The notes beneath the pieces are model-generated. The model made no database searches and was not told where the DNA came from. It worked only from the letters and a program-made list of their open reading frames with translations. The position numbers and the translations under genes were made by a program. From Lamellibrachia columna (Eukaryota; Annelida; Polychaeta; Sabellida; Siboglinidae), in the NCBI GenBank assembly GCA_963662155.1, contig OY759264.1, positions 17,191,142 to 17,255,141 on the forward strand: DNA of 64,000 bases, given 5' to 3'. Each line of letters opens with the position of its first letter. Within the stretch, counting starts at the first letter, position 1. Shown here in pieces: positions 11,219 to 23,400 of the stretch.

Positions 11219-13314
11219 GATGGGCGGCGTGTATTGCTATTGCGCAGTTATGCACTGCGCATTCTTTGTTACAACTTCCGTTCTTTTCACCCCAAAAGGT
11301 TAGCCTCGATTATCCAGGCTCTACCGTTTGTCGCGCGCATCTTTGCCTGAATCCATACCGTACTTTTCATTTTTATTGAAATTATGTATGCACCCAGATT
11401 CTCCGTGCATACCTACTTAGATTAAAGGGAAACAAAAGGCATGTTTTGGGGGCTATGCACCTAAAAGAGTTAATCAAAACTAACTATTTCCAACTGCAAT
11501 AAAAATGTTCACACCAGTGCAGTGGTACTCATGATTTGTTATGAAAGTGGGCGATTTTGGTGAATTATCCAAATGACCTAGGGCTGACATGTTAACCAGC
11601 CCAACCAATACTGCAATAAGCGCTGTGAAATCAGGGTAGCCTAGACTAAAGTGACATATTAAGGGAGGCCGGCATACACAAAACAAATGCAAAGTCTCAA
11701 ACAAACATGTTCTTTTGCCAGAAAGAATTAAGACTAGTTTAGTAAACAAAGGCCAAGATACTTTACATAACATAAGTTGAGTTTGGACGCAAATAGCATG
11801 GCCATATCCTATTGGCAAGAAAAAGGAAAGTATAGTATTATTTCACTAGGCTTGAGCCGTGTTACCAGTATAATATCGGGATATCGCAGCATTTTCTTCT
11901 GCGCAATACATATCGGCTATCGCGATACGCCTTCGACGTACCGATTTCATATAAACCGACTGGTTCACGGACTGTCCGTTAGGTGTCACAGCGCCTAACA
12001 TACATTCCAGGAACCACTAGGGCGCAGATAGCTAAGTTTACCGTAACTTTGTACTTCAGTCCAAAAGTCTATATTCGAAAGAAATAAACGCCTTACGCGT
12101 GCCGCGAAAGTGAACGCCTTGTGTGTGCAGCCAAAATGAACGCATTGTCGTTGTTGGAAGGCCATTGCTGTAGGTTGATCACTATTGGCCGTTGTAACTA
12201 ACTAGAAGCAGACAGTCTGCAATTGCAACAGAAAATGCAACATTTCTGTACACGTTGTGTCGTACGTGTGTATGGAGTCACTGTAGACTAATATGAAGGA
12301 ATGTCTTTGGTTAATGATGAGCATCATTGGATATTTTTTAGAGTAAAGTATATAATTATACGCTTCACTTCACTTCACTTGCCAGATGTCCTATATTATG
12401 GGTTCGAGTTTGCAAAAGGACGAGGCATTTTGAAAAAAAGATAATAATTTTATGACATCAGCATGGAAATACGTTATACTATTTGTACATTTCGTAGTAT
12501 GTTTTAATCACCAGAATACCAAGAACCCCCATATAATTGTCAGCATATAAATTTTGCTCCAGATGAATATGCCATATTATTTACGCTTTTCTTCATATAA
12601 AACGGTGCTTTCCCTCGACACGTTATGCCAAGAATTGATTGTTCGAACATAATATTAGATGCTTTGTGTTATGTTTGATGATGTGTGTTAGATAGCGGCG
12701 TACCATACCATTAATGTTAGCATTGTAAGTCTCCAAGCCTGAGAAATGACATGAGGATGGGACGAGTGAGGAGTGGCTATGTCGGTGACATGGAATAACA
12801 GATGCTGTGCCTGCCACAGAGAACCGTACAATTAAAATATGAATGTTTTAATTATCGCCGTTAGTGTGTGCACTATCTTATTATAAACCACCTTTTGTAT
12901 GTTATGCTACTCTTCGAAATTCTTTGCATCTCGGGAGCCAAACTTTCAGGGGTTCCTCTACGACCCACGGTCGGGTTGTCTGTTTATAATTTTTTTTCGA
13001 AATTCACCCGCTATTACCCTTTCTACGAACAATCGAATTACCCTTTTTAGCTATTGCGTACAGCTGCCGGCCACGCCACGCGAACAATTAGGTGAGAGGA
13101 ACCAAGACCTGCAACGGGCTCCTAAGTCACCTCAGGACCCTCGAGCGACCCTTGGCAGACGTCATCCTCCGTCTGGGTGGGCGCCGGTGATGACGTGTGT
13201 CCTAACGTACGAGCGTACGTTCAAACTACCAGGGTTTACAATTGAAACGGGTTATTGTATCGCAGTTAGACACTCGTGTGCTTAGGAGTGTTTTTCGGGG
13301 TGTTTTATAAATAA

Positions 13315-13398
<84 letters not shown>
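13315..13398. repeat. (TG)42 microsatellite
   Basis: An uninterrupted TG dinucleotide run is followed by imperfect TTGCGTGCGTG and a short TA run. Confidence 0.97.
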
Positions 13399-13402
<4 letters not shown>

Positions 13403-13841
13403 GTGCGTGCGTGTTTGTGTTTGTGTGTGTGTATATATATACCTATATGTATGCAGGCCCCTGTATACAAAGGTACGGCAACAAAAAATGTGTCACTGGT
13501 CGCTGCCACCCCCTGATAATGGTAGACTGTTGTATTATGATAGAAACAGCATGCAATTAATAACTATAAACTCACAACTAATACACTACCATAGATAATG
13601 AGTAACAATTGTGACAAGGTCAGTAGACAAAGAAGTGAACAACAATTGCTGTGCAATTAGAAGGGGTACATGATGTCAAATACGATTTTTAACACATATA
13701 TGCAACAACAATTATATATTCCAGAAGAACAAATCCAGTAATAGCATTTAATATGAAGTAGAAAGGCTTAAGACTAACAATGACAGGGTTAACACATTTA
13801 ATATGGTGTAATATTTCCATAGCTTTTGAAAACGCACGACT

Positions 13842-14210
13842 TTAAAGAAGATACAAAACTGGTAATATTAGGTTTGTTTTGAATATCAAGCGATATTTAT
13901 TCCATACTAACGGCCCTTCACGTATTAGACTATTTGATGATCGTAGGGTAGAACTGCTGATTGGACGGATGTGTCTAAGTTGCATGGTGTCATGATTGTG
14001 AATATCACGGGTTAGTGTAAACATATTTGACAACAATACTGGTAGGTTGTTATGGGAATAATTATACCTAATTTGGCAATATCTATTTCGTAGATATCCG
14101 TCAATTTTAGTATATTTAAGCATGTGAAGAGGGGATGACTGGGCTCATGGAAACTAGTTCCACGAATACTACGAACAATTCTTTTCTGCTTAACGAACAA
14201 TTTCATGATA
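13842..14210 (-). mobile_element. LINE 3' remnant (reverse transcriptase C-terminus)
   Basis: Two overlapping frames on the minus strand give KRIVRSIRGTSFHEPSHPLF, NILKLTDIYEIDI, HNHDTMQLRHIRPISS and REGPLVWNKY. This is the typical tail after the reverse transcriptase domain of CR1/L2/jockey-type elements. A frameshift separates the two halves, so it is dead. Confidence 0.7.
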
Positions 14211-14548
14211 TGGCTTCATGTGTAGATCCCCAGAGGATTATTCCGTATGTCAAATAGGGATATACTATAATAGCTAATTCTAGACAACATTACACTGTTT
14301 TGTGGATTACCATATTTTCTTAGGGATTACTGGATTTAATATCTTAGTAATCCGTCCGGATTACCATACTTTTTTCCTTGAAATAATCACCTGGGTGATT
14401 ACAATAATTAATTGTACTATTATCACCAGGATAGTCGAAATGGCGCCGTTGCTATAACAGTGGCGCCACACAGTGGAATTGGAGCCAGCCTCGGTTGCTG
14501 ACAACCTCAGTACAGTTAATTTCGCAGTTATTATTAGAACCAACAAAT

Positions 14549-14581
14549 ATGGCGGATAAAGCAAGAAGAACTTGCAAGTAA
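14549..14581 (+). other. 10-codon upstream ORF before CACUL1
   Basis: ATGGCGGATAAAGC… ends with TAA at 14579-14581, 35 bases before the chosen CACUL1 start. If the transcript starts upstream of it, this could dampen translation. The same spot also has a GTAAAT donor-like motif (14578) and a CAG acceptor-like motif (14611-14613). Confidence 0.3.
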
Positions 14582-14615
14582 ATTTAAATTGTCCGGAATT
14601 ATTCGGACTTCAGGT

Positions 14616-17600
14616 ATGGCTGAACCCATGGAAGAGGGTGCCGGCGGAGTTCAAACCGTAGAACAGTCGCAAGAAGCCAGCAAGCCGAAGGTGTCATCAA
14701 TTCTAAGACCTGGCAGTATGGGTGTGTAGTTTTGACATCGTCGCAGCCCGTCAAATCTCCACTCCAGTGACACTGACAGTGTGACAGTGGACTATGTATT
14801 CGTGATAAGGCTTTCGTTTTGTTAAAGCTACAGCGTAATTAAAGTAAATTATATGTGTTTTGGTAAACAAACTAAGGATGCTCGGCATCATTCTGACCCA
14901 GGAACCATATTTGTATGTTTATTGAAGAGCAAGGACATAGGCTCAGGCACTTAACGACTGAACCAGGAAGAAGTCCGTCACTCAGTTCTTAAAAAGACTC
15001 GGATGTAGCTAGCTTCCATAACCTGCAGCCAATACCTGTGACCCTTTGAAGCCTATGCCTGTGTATACTGGTCGGCGTCAAATTCAACCTTCTTAACCTT
15101 AATATAATATGCTGTTTTCACAAAGTACATCCAACTAGACAAGGTAGGCTTGTTATGATAAATACTCCTGTCTCCTGCTGCTGTAGTGATGATGACGATC
15201 ACGGAGGAAGACTACACGGGCCACTACTGGCCCAAGTTGGAAGGGGCCATCCATCAACTGCTGACAATGCGGCCCAGGGCCTACATTCCCATCTCATACG
15301 AGCAGATGTACAGGTGAGTCCATCAGCATCATATAAATGTTACAGTAACTATTATTGGATTGGAGTAAAATACACTTGTGGATCAAATGCAAATATGTAA
15401 CGGTGCATTTAAAAATTTCATATACAAATACAACAAATATAAACATAATCGAAGGCCAAACATAATGTCCTGCACATACCAGGTATTTGAATTTCAAATA
15501 CACAGTGTTGAATTAAAATACACATTATACAGGGATTGAATTTGGGTTTATTTTTCTAGGGTTCAGGCAGAATCCTAAAAATAAAGTCATCTGTATATTT
15601 TGGGATTCTGTCTCAGATTCTGGGATTCCACCTCTTCCCAAAAAAAGTCACACAAATCACCAAAGAAATCCTTTTTCTTCAAATACTTTTATTTACACAT
15701 TTCTCTGCTCGGCATCGGAAGACTTGGAATCTCAGTTGGAATCTTGACCAATCTCTCGTGGCATGGCTGACTATTGGCTTTGAGCCATTTAGGCTGTAGA
15801 TCCCATTTAGTCTTGATACTCTTGTCGTATGAGCAATCCCGCCCTTTCTTCACCTCCAGTTCCCCTTCCTGGCTTTATGCATGTCGCTTCTGTAGAAAGG
15901 TCGATCCCCAAACAGAAACTCAACATGCTCTTCCTTCCGCATGACAGTTTTTCTTGTCGTTTTAATGCAGAATCGTTTTGGAAGATGCTGCAGATACAAC
16001 TGCCTGTGATGTGGCGCCACCTTTTGGTTGCCGAGTTCACAAAGGCAGATGAGAGTCGGCTAAGCATTAGCAAAACTATAACACCAGTTATCACTTAGAT
16101 CTTGTAATGTCGCTTGGCAGACCACGTGAATAGGATTTGTAACCAATAATGTTAATAATATACCATATCAAGTTCCCAAGAACTAAGGATTCCAATGGAA
16201 TCACATAATAAAATAAAATACATATTTGCAATCTGTCGATTAAAAAAATTCTAATCTTTTAATATTTTATGTTTTTACACAGCATTATTAGTGAATTAAA
16301 TGGTGGAAAAGTGGGGTAGGTTACCAACATTACCAACATTTAAGATCATAAAATGTGCATGTTCAAGCAAGTCGAATGCACCAAATACAAGTCACTGTAT
16401 TTGGCGTGTTGTGTTTACAAATATGTTTGTTTCTTACAACTGTGTTTACAAGTATGTTTGTTTCTTACAGCTGTGTTTACAAATATGTTTGTTTATTACA
16501 GCTGTGTTTACAAGTATGTTTGTTTCTTACAGCTATGTTAACAAGTATGTTTGTTTCTTACAGCTGTGTTTACAAGTATGTGTGTTTCTCATAGCTGTGT
16601 TTACAAGTATGTTTGTTTCTTACAGCTGTGTTTACAAGTATGTTTTTTTTACAGCTGTGTTTACACGTATGTTTGTTTTTTACAACTGTGTTTACAAGTA
16701 TGTTTGTTTTGTACAGCGGTGTTTACAAATATGTTTGTTTCTTACAGCTGTGTTTACAAGTATGTGTGTTACTTCCAGCTGTGTTTACAAGTATGTTTGT
16801 TTTTTTACAGCTGTGTTTATAAGTATGTTTGTTTCTTACAGCTGTGTTTACAAGTATGTTTGGCTTTTACAGTTGTGTTTACAGATATGTTTGTTTTTAC
16901 AGTTGTGTTTACAAGTATGTTTGTTTTTTACAGCTGTGTTTGCAAGTATGTTTGTTTCTTACAGCTGTGTTTGCAAGTATGTTTGTTTTTTTACAGCTGT
17001 GTTTACAAGTATGTTTGTTTTTCCAGCTGTGTTTACAAGTATGTTTGTTTTTTACAGCTGTGTTTACAAGTATGTTTGTTTCTTACAGCTGTGTTTACAA
17101 GTATGTTTGTTTTTTACAGCTATGTTTACAAGTATGTTTGCATCTTACAGCTGTGTTTACAAGTATGTTTGTTTACAGCTATGTTTACAAGTATGTTTGC
17201 ATCTTACAGCTGTGTTTACAAATATGTTTTTTTTACAGCTATGTTTACAAGTATGTTTTTTACAACTGTGTTTACAAGTATGTTTGTTTCTTATAGCTGT
17301 GTTTACAAGTATGTTTGTTTTTTTACAGCTGTGTTTACAAGTATGTTTGTTTTTTACAGCTGTGTTTACAAGTATGTTTGTTTTTTACAGCTGTGTTTAC
17401 AAGTATGTTTGTTTCTTATAGCTGTGTTTACAAGTATGTTTGTTTTTACAGCTATGTTTACAAGTATGTTTGTTTTTTACAGCTGTGTTTACAAGTATGT
17501 TTTTTTTTTACAGCTGTGTTTACAAGTATGTTTGTTTCTTATAGCTGTGTTTACAAGTATGTTTGTTTTTACAGCTGTGTTTACAAGTATGTTTGTTTCT

Positions 17601-20600
17601 TATAGCTGTGTTTACAAGTATGTTTGTTTTTTACAGCTGTGTTTACAAGTGCGTCTGTAAGCAGTTCTCTGAGAGGTTGTATTCCGACCTGCTGCAGAAA
17701 ATTTCCACCCATCTTGAACAGGTGTCTATGGATCTGCAGGTGAGCTGTGGGAAAAGACTGAACCCCAGAATCTGAGACGGAATAAAAAAATATCTGGAAG
17801 AACTCGTTGTTAGCATTCCACATGATGCTAGAAGAAATCCCTAAATTCAATCCCTGTTATTAATTGTCATTATATAGGTTAGATGTAGGTAATGTATCAG
17901 TGCATAATTGGGCAACAAATACCGAATACCTACAAACGTGGATTTGTACTTTGTCCCACTTGCCATATCAACCAATCAGATGTGTCACTTCAAAACACTC
18001 TGATCTACAAATGTTGATCGCTTCAACAGATGGACGGAATATTTGTCGTTAACCAACATACTATTTCATACCCATGATGCTTTGAACTTGTATATATTTT
18101 ATTGCAACGCGTATATATTGGCAAAAGTATTTGATGTAAAACTATCATATATTGGCAAAACTATTTTATGTAAAAGTATATATTGGCAAAACTATTTTAT
18201 GTAAGACGATCAACTAGTTTTAAGCATAATTACCTCTCAAGAAACTTAGTGTTCGTTCTGTATATTTCAACTGCATCTCGCAGTCTTCTTCAGCAGACTG
18301 AAGTTACGGATTAATTATGCTTAATATTAATAACCAAGAAACCGGATCATCTATCCATTCAAGGATCAACTAGTTGTCTTTCTCTGTTGTATCCCAGCTA
18401 GGCAGACTAGTGATTGGAAATACAAATAGTGGCTGCTGGTTGACATGTAGAAACCAGTGGTCATTCGAAGATACTAGTGGCAAGTCTGATGTTTCTAACT
18501 ATTGTATACATGTGTATTTAATTTCAGACTCAGGATTCTCAGACGTACATAGAGAACTTTCACTTTGCCTTGAGTCAATACCTGCAAGCCCTGTCCGGCA
18601 TAGTGCCTATATTTAACTACATGGTGAGTGTCTACTTGTGATATTCACTTTCATTTATTCACAATAAAATTGAGAGGCACGGAAGTGTAGTGGCTAGCAC
18701 ATCTGCTTTACATGACAGAGTTTAAGACCCTAACCAGGAATGGATGTAAAAACACAGCTCTCAACACTGGAGACTGTGTATCTCTCGACTCGGATGATCC
18801 CGTTAATGTTGTTCCCATCTCATTTAATTGGGGACGTAAAAGAACCATTGAGAACGACATGCACCTTGGCAGTGACCACCCTCAGTGCCAGTATATACAG
18901 GTCGACTTGGCAATAATGTTTTGAAATAGACTGACTAGTTGAATGAGACCTTGAAACACCAAACAATTGTAGTAACCACAACATACAGACTAGTCGGTTA
19001 ATAGTACGTTGCCGAGTGCTGGAAACAACTTGAACAAGCTCCACAATAATATGGCCCCCTGTATCACAGTATATAGGAATGAAAACCTTTACATTATATC
19101 AATTGGCAAGACATCAGTGTATAAAAATAAACATTTAATTACAGCTTTGTGGTGATGTCAAATTAATGTGAAGTTGTGTTTTGTAAATACTGTATTTAAA
19201 GTTGAAGCTATAAATGTATATTGATGTACAACAGAATTGTTGAAGTCGGATACACTTGAAGTCGGTTAATCATATAATCAATTATTTCTCCAGAATCGAT
19301 TTTACATAGAGACGAAACTGAAGACGGACCTAAACGTTGAGCTGAGAAAGTTATTTGTGAGACATGTTGCAGAGAAACACGTGCCAATTCTAATACGTAA
19401 GTGGTCACTGGTTTTAATTGCATTTGAACAGTTTCATCATATTTCTCATTTGAGCAATGCAAAAATTTAAACTCGCACACTTCTCTAAGGTGATAAAATG
19501 AATAATCACTAATCCTACCAACGTCTAGCGAAAGTCGTCACCAGCGAAAGCTCCATGGCATGCAGTTTGTGGTTGAAAGCACACGTGCACTGTGAGTTAT
19601 CTAAACAGTATCTGTATGGCGGCAGCAGCTTCAATATTGCCATCCTTTGCGTTTAGCGGGCCTTCACTCTTGAAAATCTGTTTTTGCATGTGGTTTCACT
19701 CCTGAAAAAGGGGTACGCTTATACTTGGTAGCATGCTTCTATTGGGAACAGTGCGGTATGTTACCTTTGAATGATCTTAAAATGTGTTTACCTTGGTTAA
19801 CAAACTGCTACAGCTGTGTTGTAAAATTGTAACCGAGGCTTACGTTGTTGCATTTTTGACAAAAATACTGAATATTTTTTGTGTACATTCGTATATCTTG
19901 TTTCAGCTCTTCTAGTTGAGGCGAACACAAAGCCGTTCTTTGTGTCTCCACCAATCATGGCCAACCTCATTAGCAGCCTGTATTCATTACAACCAGGTGC
20001 GTCTCACAGTTATTAATCGTTTTCTTGTATTTCGCACTCAATTTTACTTTTTTTGCAGCTTCCAAAAAATTAACAGCTATGTAGTAGTATATACAGTCAT
20101 TCTATGCCAGTTCCCATAACTTTATAAGAAATTTGACCCTCAAGGAGTAATGTCACTTCAGTAAACTTGGCTAAAATGTTCATTTATTATTTATCTCTAT
20201 AAAAAGGCAAAAAAGTTGGGGAGGTCCCGAGCAAAATTTTTTAACATAACAGCTATGTCACCAGCAAAATACTGTGCTCTGGTCAGAAACAGTCTTAACA
20301 CAAGATTTATTTACTATTCAAAAATAAAACTTGCAGGAATATTGCAATTTCATATGTTCATTTATGCAACCAACAACGCAAGCCAGGTGTAAGGATATGA
20401 AAAGGCCAAATAAATGACGTTTATTAAGAGTATGCCTAATGGCATATTATTCCGATTAAAAGCATGAAGTGTGGACCCTGTAACATGCGCCAAGCATGTG
20501 GCTGAGCCTCATACAAAGCCGCCTGGACACAATGCTCCCAGAGCCCACACTTCGACATAGCAATACAGTACATGTAGTAATATTCCTACAACACAAGACA

Positions 20601-23400
20601 ATTCATGGCATCATCACCAGCACATTAAAACATTACCCAATACCGACAAAAACCTATTTGCATATACTGCATTACTGGAATACACTACTTGCTAAAATTC
20701 CTACTCTATATATTTATGTAACCTAAAAGGTGGGGCCATAACGCCACCGTTCACCGAAACCTGTGAACACCCCCACCAATATGGATCCTGTGCAAATTTG
20801 TTAAATATTTAACATAGTAACAGCTACATCAGCTGCAAAAAATAAATAAATTGTTACCAAAACCCATATTTTACCACACATGAGTAACGGCATTTCAGTA
20901 AAGTTGGCCAAAGTGTTGATTCATTATTTATCTGTATATACAAAAAAACTCATCAAGTCCCAGGCAAAAATTGAGGTTTGCTATCTTGAAAGCACCACAC
21001 TAACCAAATGTTCTTGTAAAATGCCATATTACGCTAACATTGTTAACAAAGCCCACATTTGAACCACATCTACCGGTACACACAGAAAAAATCATGAAGT
21101 GCCAGACAGAAATTGAGGTTTTGCTCTCTTGAAATTACACTCCGAACAAAAAAAATTTTTTTTACGATTCCACAACAGAAGTTTTCCCATTTATCCTCGA
21201 GAGGCACCACATGTATAATGTTTTATTTATAATGGTTTCGGTTCTTATTAATGTTCCTCTACCAATAAATGTATCATTTGTGTTTACTTTTGGGATTATG
21301 AACGTAGTTTCAATCGACAATATAACGTTTCTGTTGATTAATCGTTAGCGTAACAATGATGCGCAGACCGATGCACAGAAAGCTTGATTTTAGGATAATC
21401 GTCCACCTTAAGCTCCCTCCTCTTTCATTTAGCCCATCGCAAATCAGGTTCGTTGGTGATCAAATGTGCACTGTGTGAATAGATAAGTCATTCATGCTCA
21501 GTTGGTTTAATAAGCTTATGTAATTTTGGATCTGGTCAAAAATAATTTAATAGCTAAGGTTGTCTCATAATTTCACAAATATTAAACAAATTTGTACAAA
21601 AACGAGCTAGGATGTTGCTGTGGATACTAGATAGGTTTAATTTTTTTTTTTGCGAAATCATCCTAAAATGAGATGAGAAAAAAAATTATTGTGGAGGGAC
21701 CTTTAAAAATACTTGAAATCCAACCGTGTTGTAGACTTTGCGAAGCTACGACCCCACCTGTTTGCCAAATACATCCCCAACATCCTGCCACCGTGCTCGG
21801 AGACCGAGCTTACCAACTACATTGAGGAGGCGAGGCAGATGCAGCGAGACCTCCGGACACATCCAGACTTCATCAGGTGTGTCTGTCTATCCATAGTAAT
21901 GATCGTTGACTGGACAGCATATCAGCAGGGCTACTTGTGTCACTGTAAGACTGTTTGTAAACATGCTTTTTCAACTTTATTTGGTAATTTTACTTATTCA
22001 TCGACCTAACATCAACAATCGTTGATAAGACCAGCGTATTACAGATTCACCATTTTGAATTGACTACCTCCAAGGCCACACGATGGCGCCACCCATTATG
22101 GTTTGGAACGGCTTTCCTGGCTACTCGCTATTCCAGTAGTTATGAAACTGTCGCAATATTAATACAGCTATTGCAATATGATCACAATATTAAACTAACC
22201 CCAGTAGTCGCCCGTACTGTCATGTATGCTGGGTTGGTCCTTGTGATGTTTTGAATGCGTGTTTGCCTACAGAAATAATGAAGAACGTGTTTTTCAGCGG
22301 CGACCAGAGCAGGAAGCGCCAGGGAGATGAAGAGCTGCCTCGTAAGTGTCTGAAATCACCTGGTGGAAGGGTTGTATTATTTTAACCTGTGATGGAAGGG
22401 TTGTGTTATCTTAACCTGCTACGGAAGGGTTGTGTTATCTTAACCTGTGATGGAAGGGTTGTATTATCTTAACCTGCGGTGGAAGGGTTGCATTATCTTA
22501 ACCATAGATGGAAGGGTTGTATTATCTTAACCTGCGATGGAAGGGTTGTGTTATCTTAACCTGCTACGGAAGGGTTGTATTATCTTAACTTGCGATGGAA
22601 GGGTTGCATTAGCTTAACCTTCGATGGAAGGGTTGTATCATCTTATCCTGCGATGGAAGGGTTGTATTATCCTAACCTGCGATGGAAGGGTTGTGTTATA
22701 TTAACCTGCGATGGAAGGGTTGTGTTATCTTAACCTGCGATAGAAGGGTTGTGTTATCTTAACCTGTGATGGAAGGATTGTGTTATCTTAACTTGGGATG
22801 AAAGGGTTGTATTATCTTAAGCTGTGGTGGAAGCGTTGTATTATCTTAAGCTGTGATGGAAGGGTTGTATTATCTTTTAAGCTGTGATGGAAGGGTTGTA
22901 TTATTTTAAGCTGTGATGGAAAGGTTGTATTATCTTAAGCTGTGGTGGAAGCGTTGTATTATCTTAAGCTGTGGTGGAAGTGTTGTATTATCTTAAGCTG
23001 TGATTGTATTATCTTTTAAGCTGTGATGGAAGGGTTGTATTATTTTAAGCTGTGATGGAAAGGTTGTATTATCTTAAGCTGTGATGGAAGGGTTGTATTA
23101 TTTTAAGCTGTGATGGAAAGGTTGTATTATCTTAAGCTGTGATGGAAGGGTTGTATTATCTTTTAAGTTGTGATGGAAAGGTTGTATTATCTTAAGCTGT
23201 GATGGAAGGGTTGTGGCATCTAATACTGTTTATCGTTGAAAAATGTAGAAGTTATTTATTATTGAAATGAGTTAAGTAAATAATTACAAATCAAAGCGCT
23301 TCACACTGAGTTAAGCTAATAATTAAAATAAGTTTACTGATTGGTATTCGTTTCAGGGTCCATGATGTTCGGCTTCCTTCCCAAGGACAGTGGCTCTTGA
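14616..23400 (+). CDS. CACUL1: CACUL1, CDK2-associated cullin-domain protein 1, nine exons
   Basis: CDS exons: 14616-14721, 15187-15313, 17637-17739, 18528-18623, 19294-19396, 19907-19996, 21735-21876, 22298-22341, 23357-23400. The sum is 855 nt, 284 residues, and all phases agree. In vertebrates the protein binds CDK2 and promotes G1-S progression. Conserved blocks in order: [118 protein letters not shown] and [11 protein letters not shown]. These match human CACUL1 nearly end to end over the cullin-N-like domain. The acidic N-terminus (about 45 residues) is much shorter than the human one. Exon 1 donor (ATGG|GTGTGT) and exon 7 acceptor (GTTGTAG, weak pyrimidine tract) are the least certain junctions. 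Intron 2 holds the exon-derived minisatellite. Confidence 0.93.
15530..15630. repeat. left arm of inverted repeat flanking CACUL1 exon 3
   Basis: It starts CAGGGATTGAATTT and continues with GATTCTGTCTCAGATTCTGG. The reverse complement of 17750-17856 starts the same way and carries TCCGTCTCAGATTCTGGGG at a similar spacing. The CAGGG end resembles a hAT terminus, but the outer flanks (acattata, ttattaat) are not a target duplication. Confidence 0.65.
15631..16250. other. intron 2 sequence with possible transposon debris
   Basis: An 89-codon open frame at 15829-16098 (+) contains [17 protein letters not shown], which faintly recalls the hATC dimerisation region of hAT transposases. This is too weak to call. 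Nothing else is recognised here. Confidence 0.25.
16399..17654 (+). repeat. 31-bp minisatellite derived from the CACUL1 exon 3 acceptor, about 40 units
   Basis: The unit is GTATGTTTGTTTCTTACAG plus CTGTGTTTACAA. The true exon 3 begins after the last TTACAG with CTGTGTTTACAAGTGCGTCT, which matches the unit at 19 of 22 bases. Since the encoded SCVYKCVC is conserved in human CACUL1, the exon is the parent and the array the derivative. Every unit carries a pyrimidine-rich acceptor and a GTATGT donor-like site, 12 nt apart. All three forward frames are open over long stretches because of the repeat, but those frames are not genes. Confidence 0.95.
17750..17856. repeat. right arm of inverted repeat flanking CACUL1 exon 3
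   Basis: This is the reverse complement counterpart of 15530-15630, beginning about ten bases after the exon 3 donor and ending AAATTCAATCCCTG. Confidence 0.65.
18663..19060 (+). mobile_element. tRNA-derived SINE
   Basis: The 5' part reads GTGTAGTGGCTAGCACATCT and then GAGTTTAAGACCCT, matching the A and B box layout of a tRNA promoter. The 3' body (from ATTTAATTGGGGACGTAAAA to CGAGTGCTGGAAACAACT) recurs at 49993-50219, and its tail recurs at 9546-9610. It lies in CACUL1 intron 4. Confidence 0.7.
20120..21150. repeat. diverged local duplicates in CACUL1 intron 6
   Basis: Three related segments share TTCAGTAAA-TTGGC, TTCATTATTTATCT and AAGTCCCAGGCA/AAGTGCCAGACA motifs. They lie around 20140-20280, 20880-21010 and 21090-21160. 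Identity is moderate; they look like old duplicates of an unrecognised repeat. Confidence 0.4.
22350..23215. repeat. 29-30-bp minisatellite filling CACUL1 intron 8
   Basis: About 29 units of GATGGAAGGGTTGTATTATC plus TTAACCTGC start just past the exon 8 donor. The second half has a variant with TTAAGCTGT, showing local homogenisation. Confidence 0.93.

Larger units (their letters stand above)
11219..14615. other. intergenic region between divergent LMAN2 and CACUL1
   Basis: The first few hundred bases next to LMAN2 (about 10920-11340) are relatively CpG-rich and probably hold its promoter. No TATA box or other definite element was identified. The rest holds a (TG)42 microsatellite (13315-13398) that runs into GCGTGCGTG and TATATA sequence, and a LINE remnant (13842-14210). 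I see no further gene in it. Confidence 0.6.

Noticed and set aside
13282..13598. Poly-Cys-Val and poly-His-Thr frames
   Set aside because: Translations of the TG microsatellite.
15829..16098. Possible hAT transposase C-terminal fragment
   Set aside because: Only a short, weak resemblance ([16 protein letters not shown]); not enough to call without a profile search.
16399..17654. CRISPR-like repeat array
   Set aside because: Eukaryotic DNA, units contiguous with no unique spacers, and clear derivation from the adjacent exon. The same reasoning applies to the 22-, 23- and 30-bp arrays.
16300..17660. Long open frames (up to 373 codons) rich in CVYKYVCF
   Set aside because: All three forward frames are open because a stop-free 31-bp unit cycles through them. 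They are products of the minisatellite, not a cysteine-rich protein gene.
18663..18740. A true tRNA gene
   Set aside because: A and B box-like motifs are present but there is no full cloverleaf, and it continues into a SINE body found elsewhere in the window.
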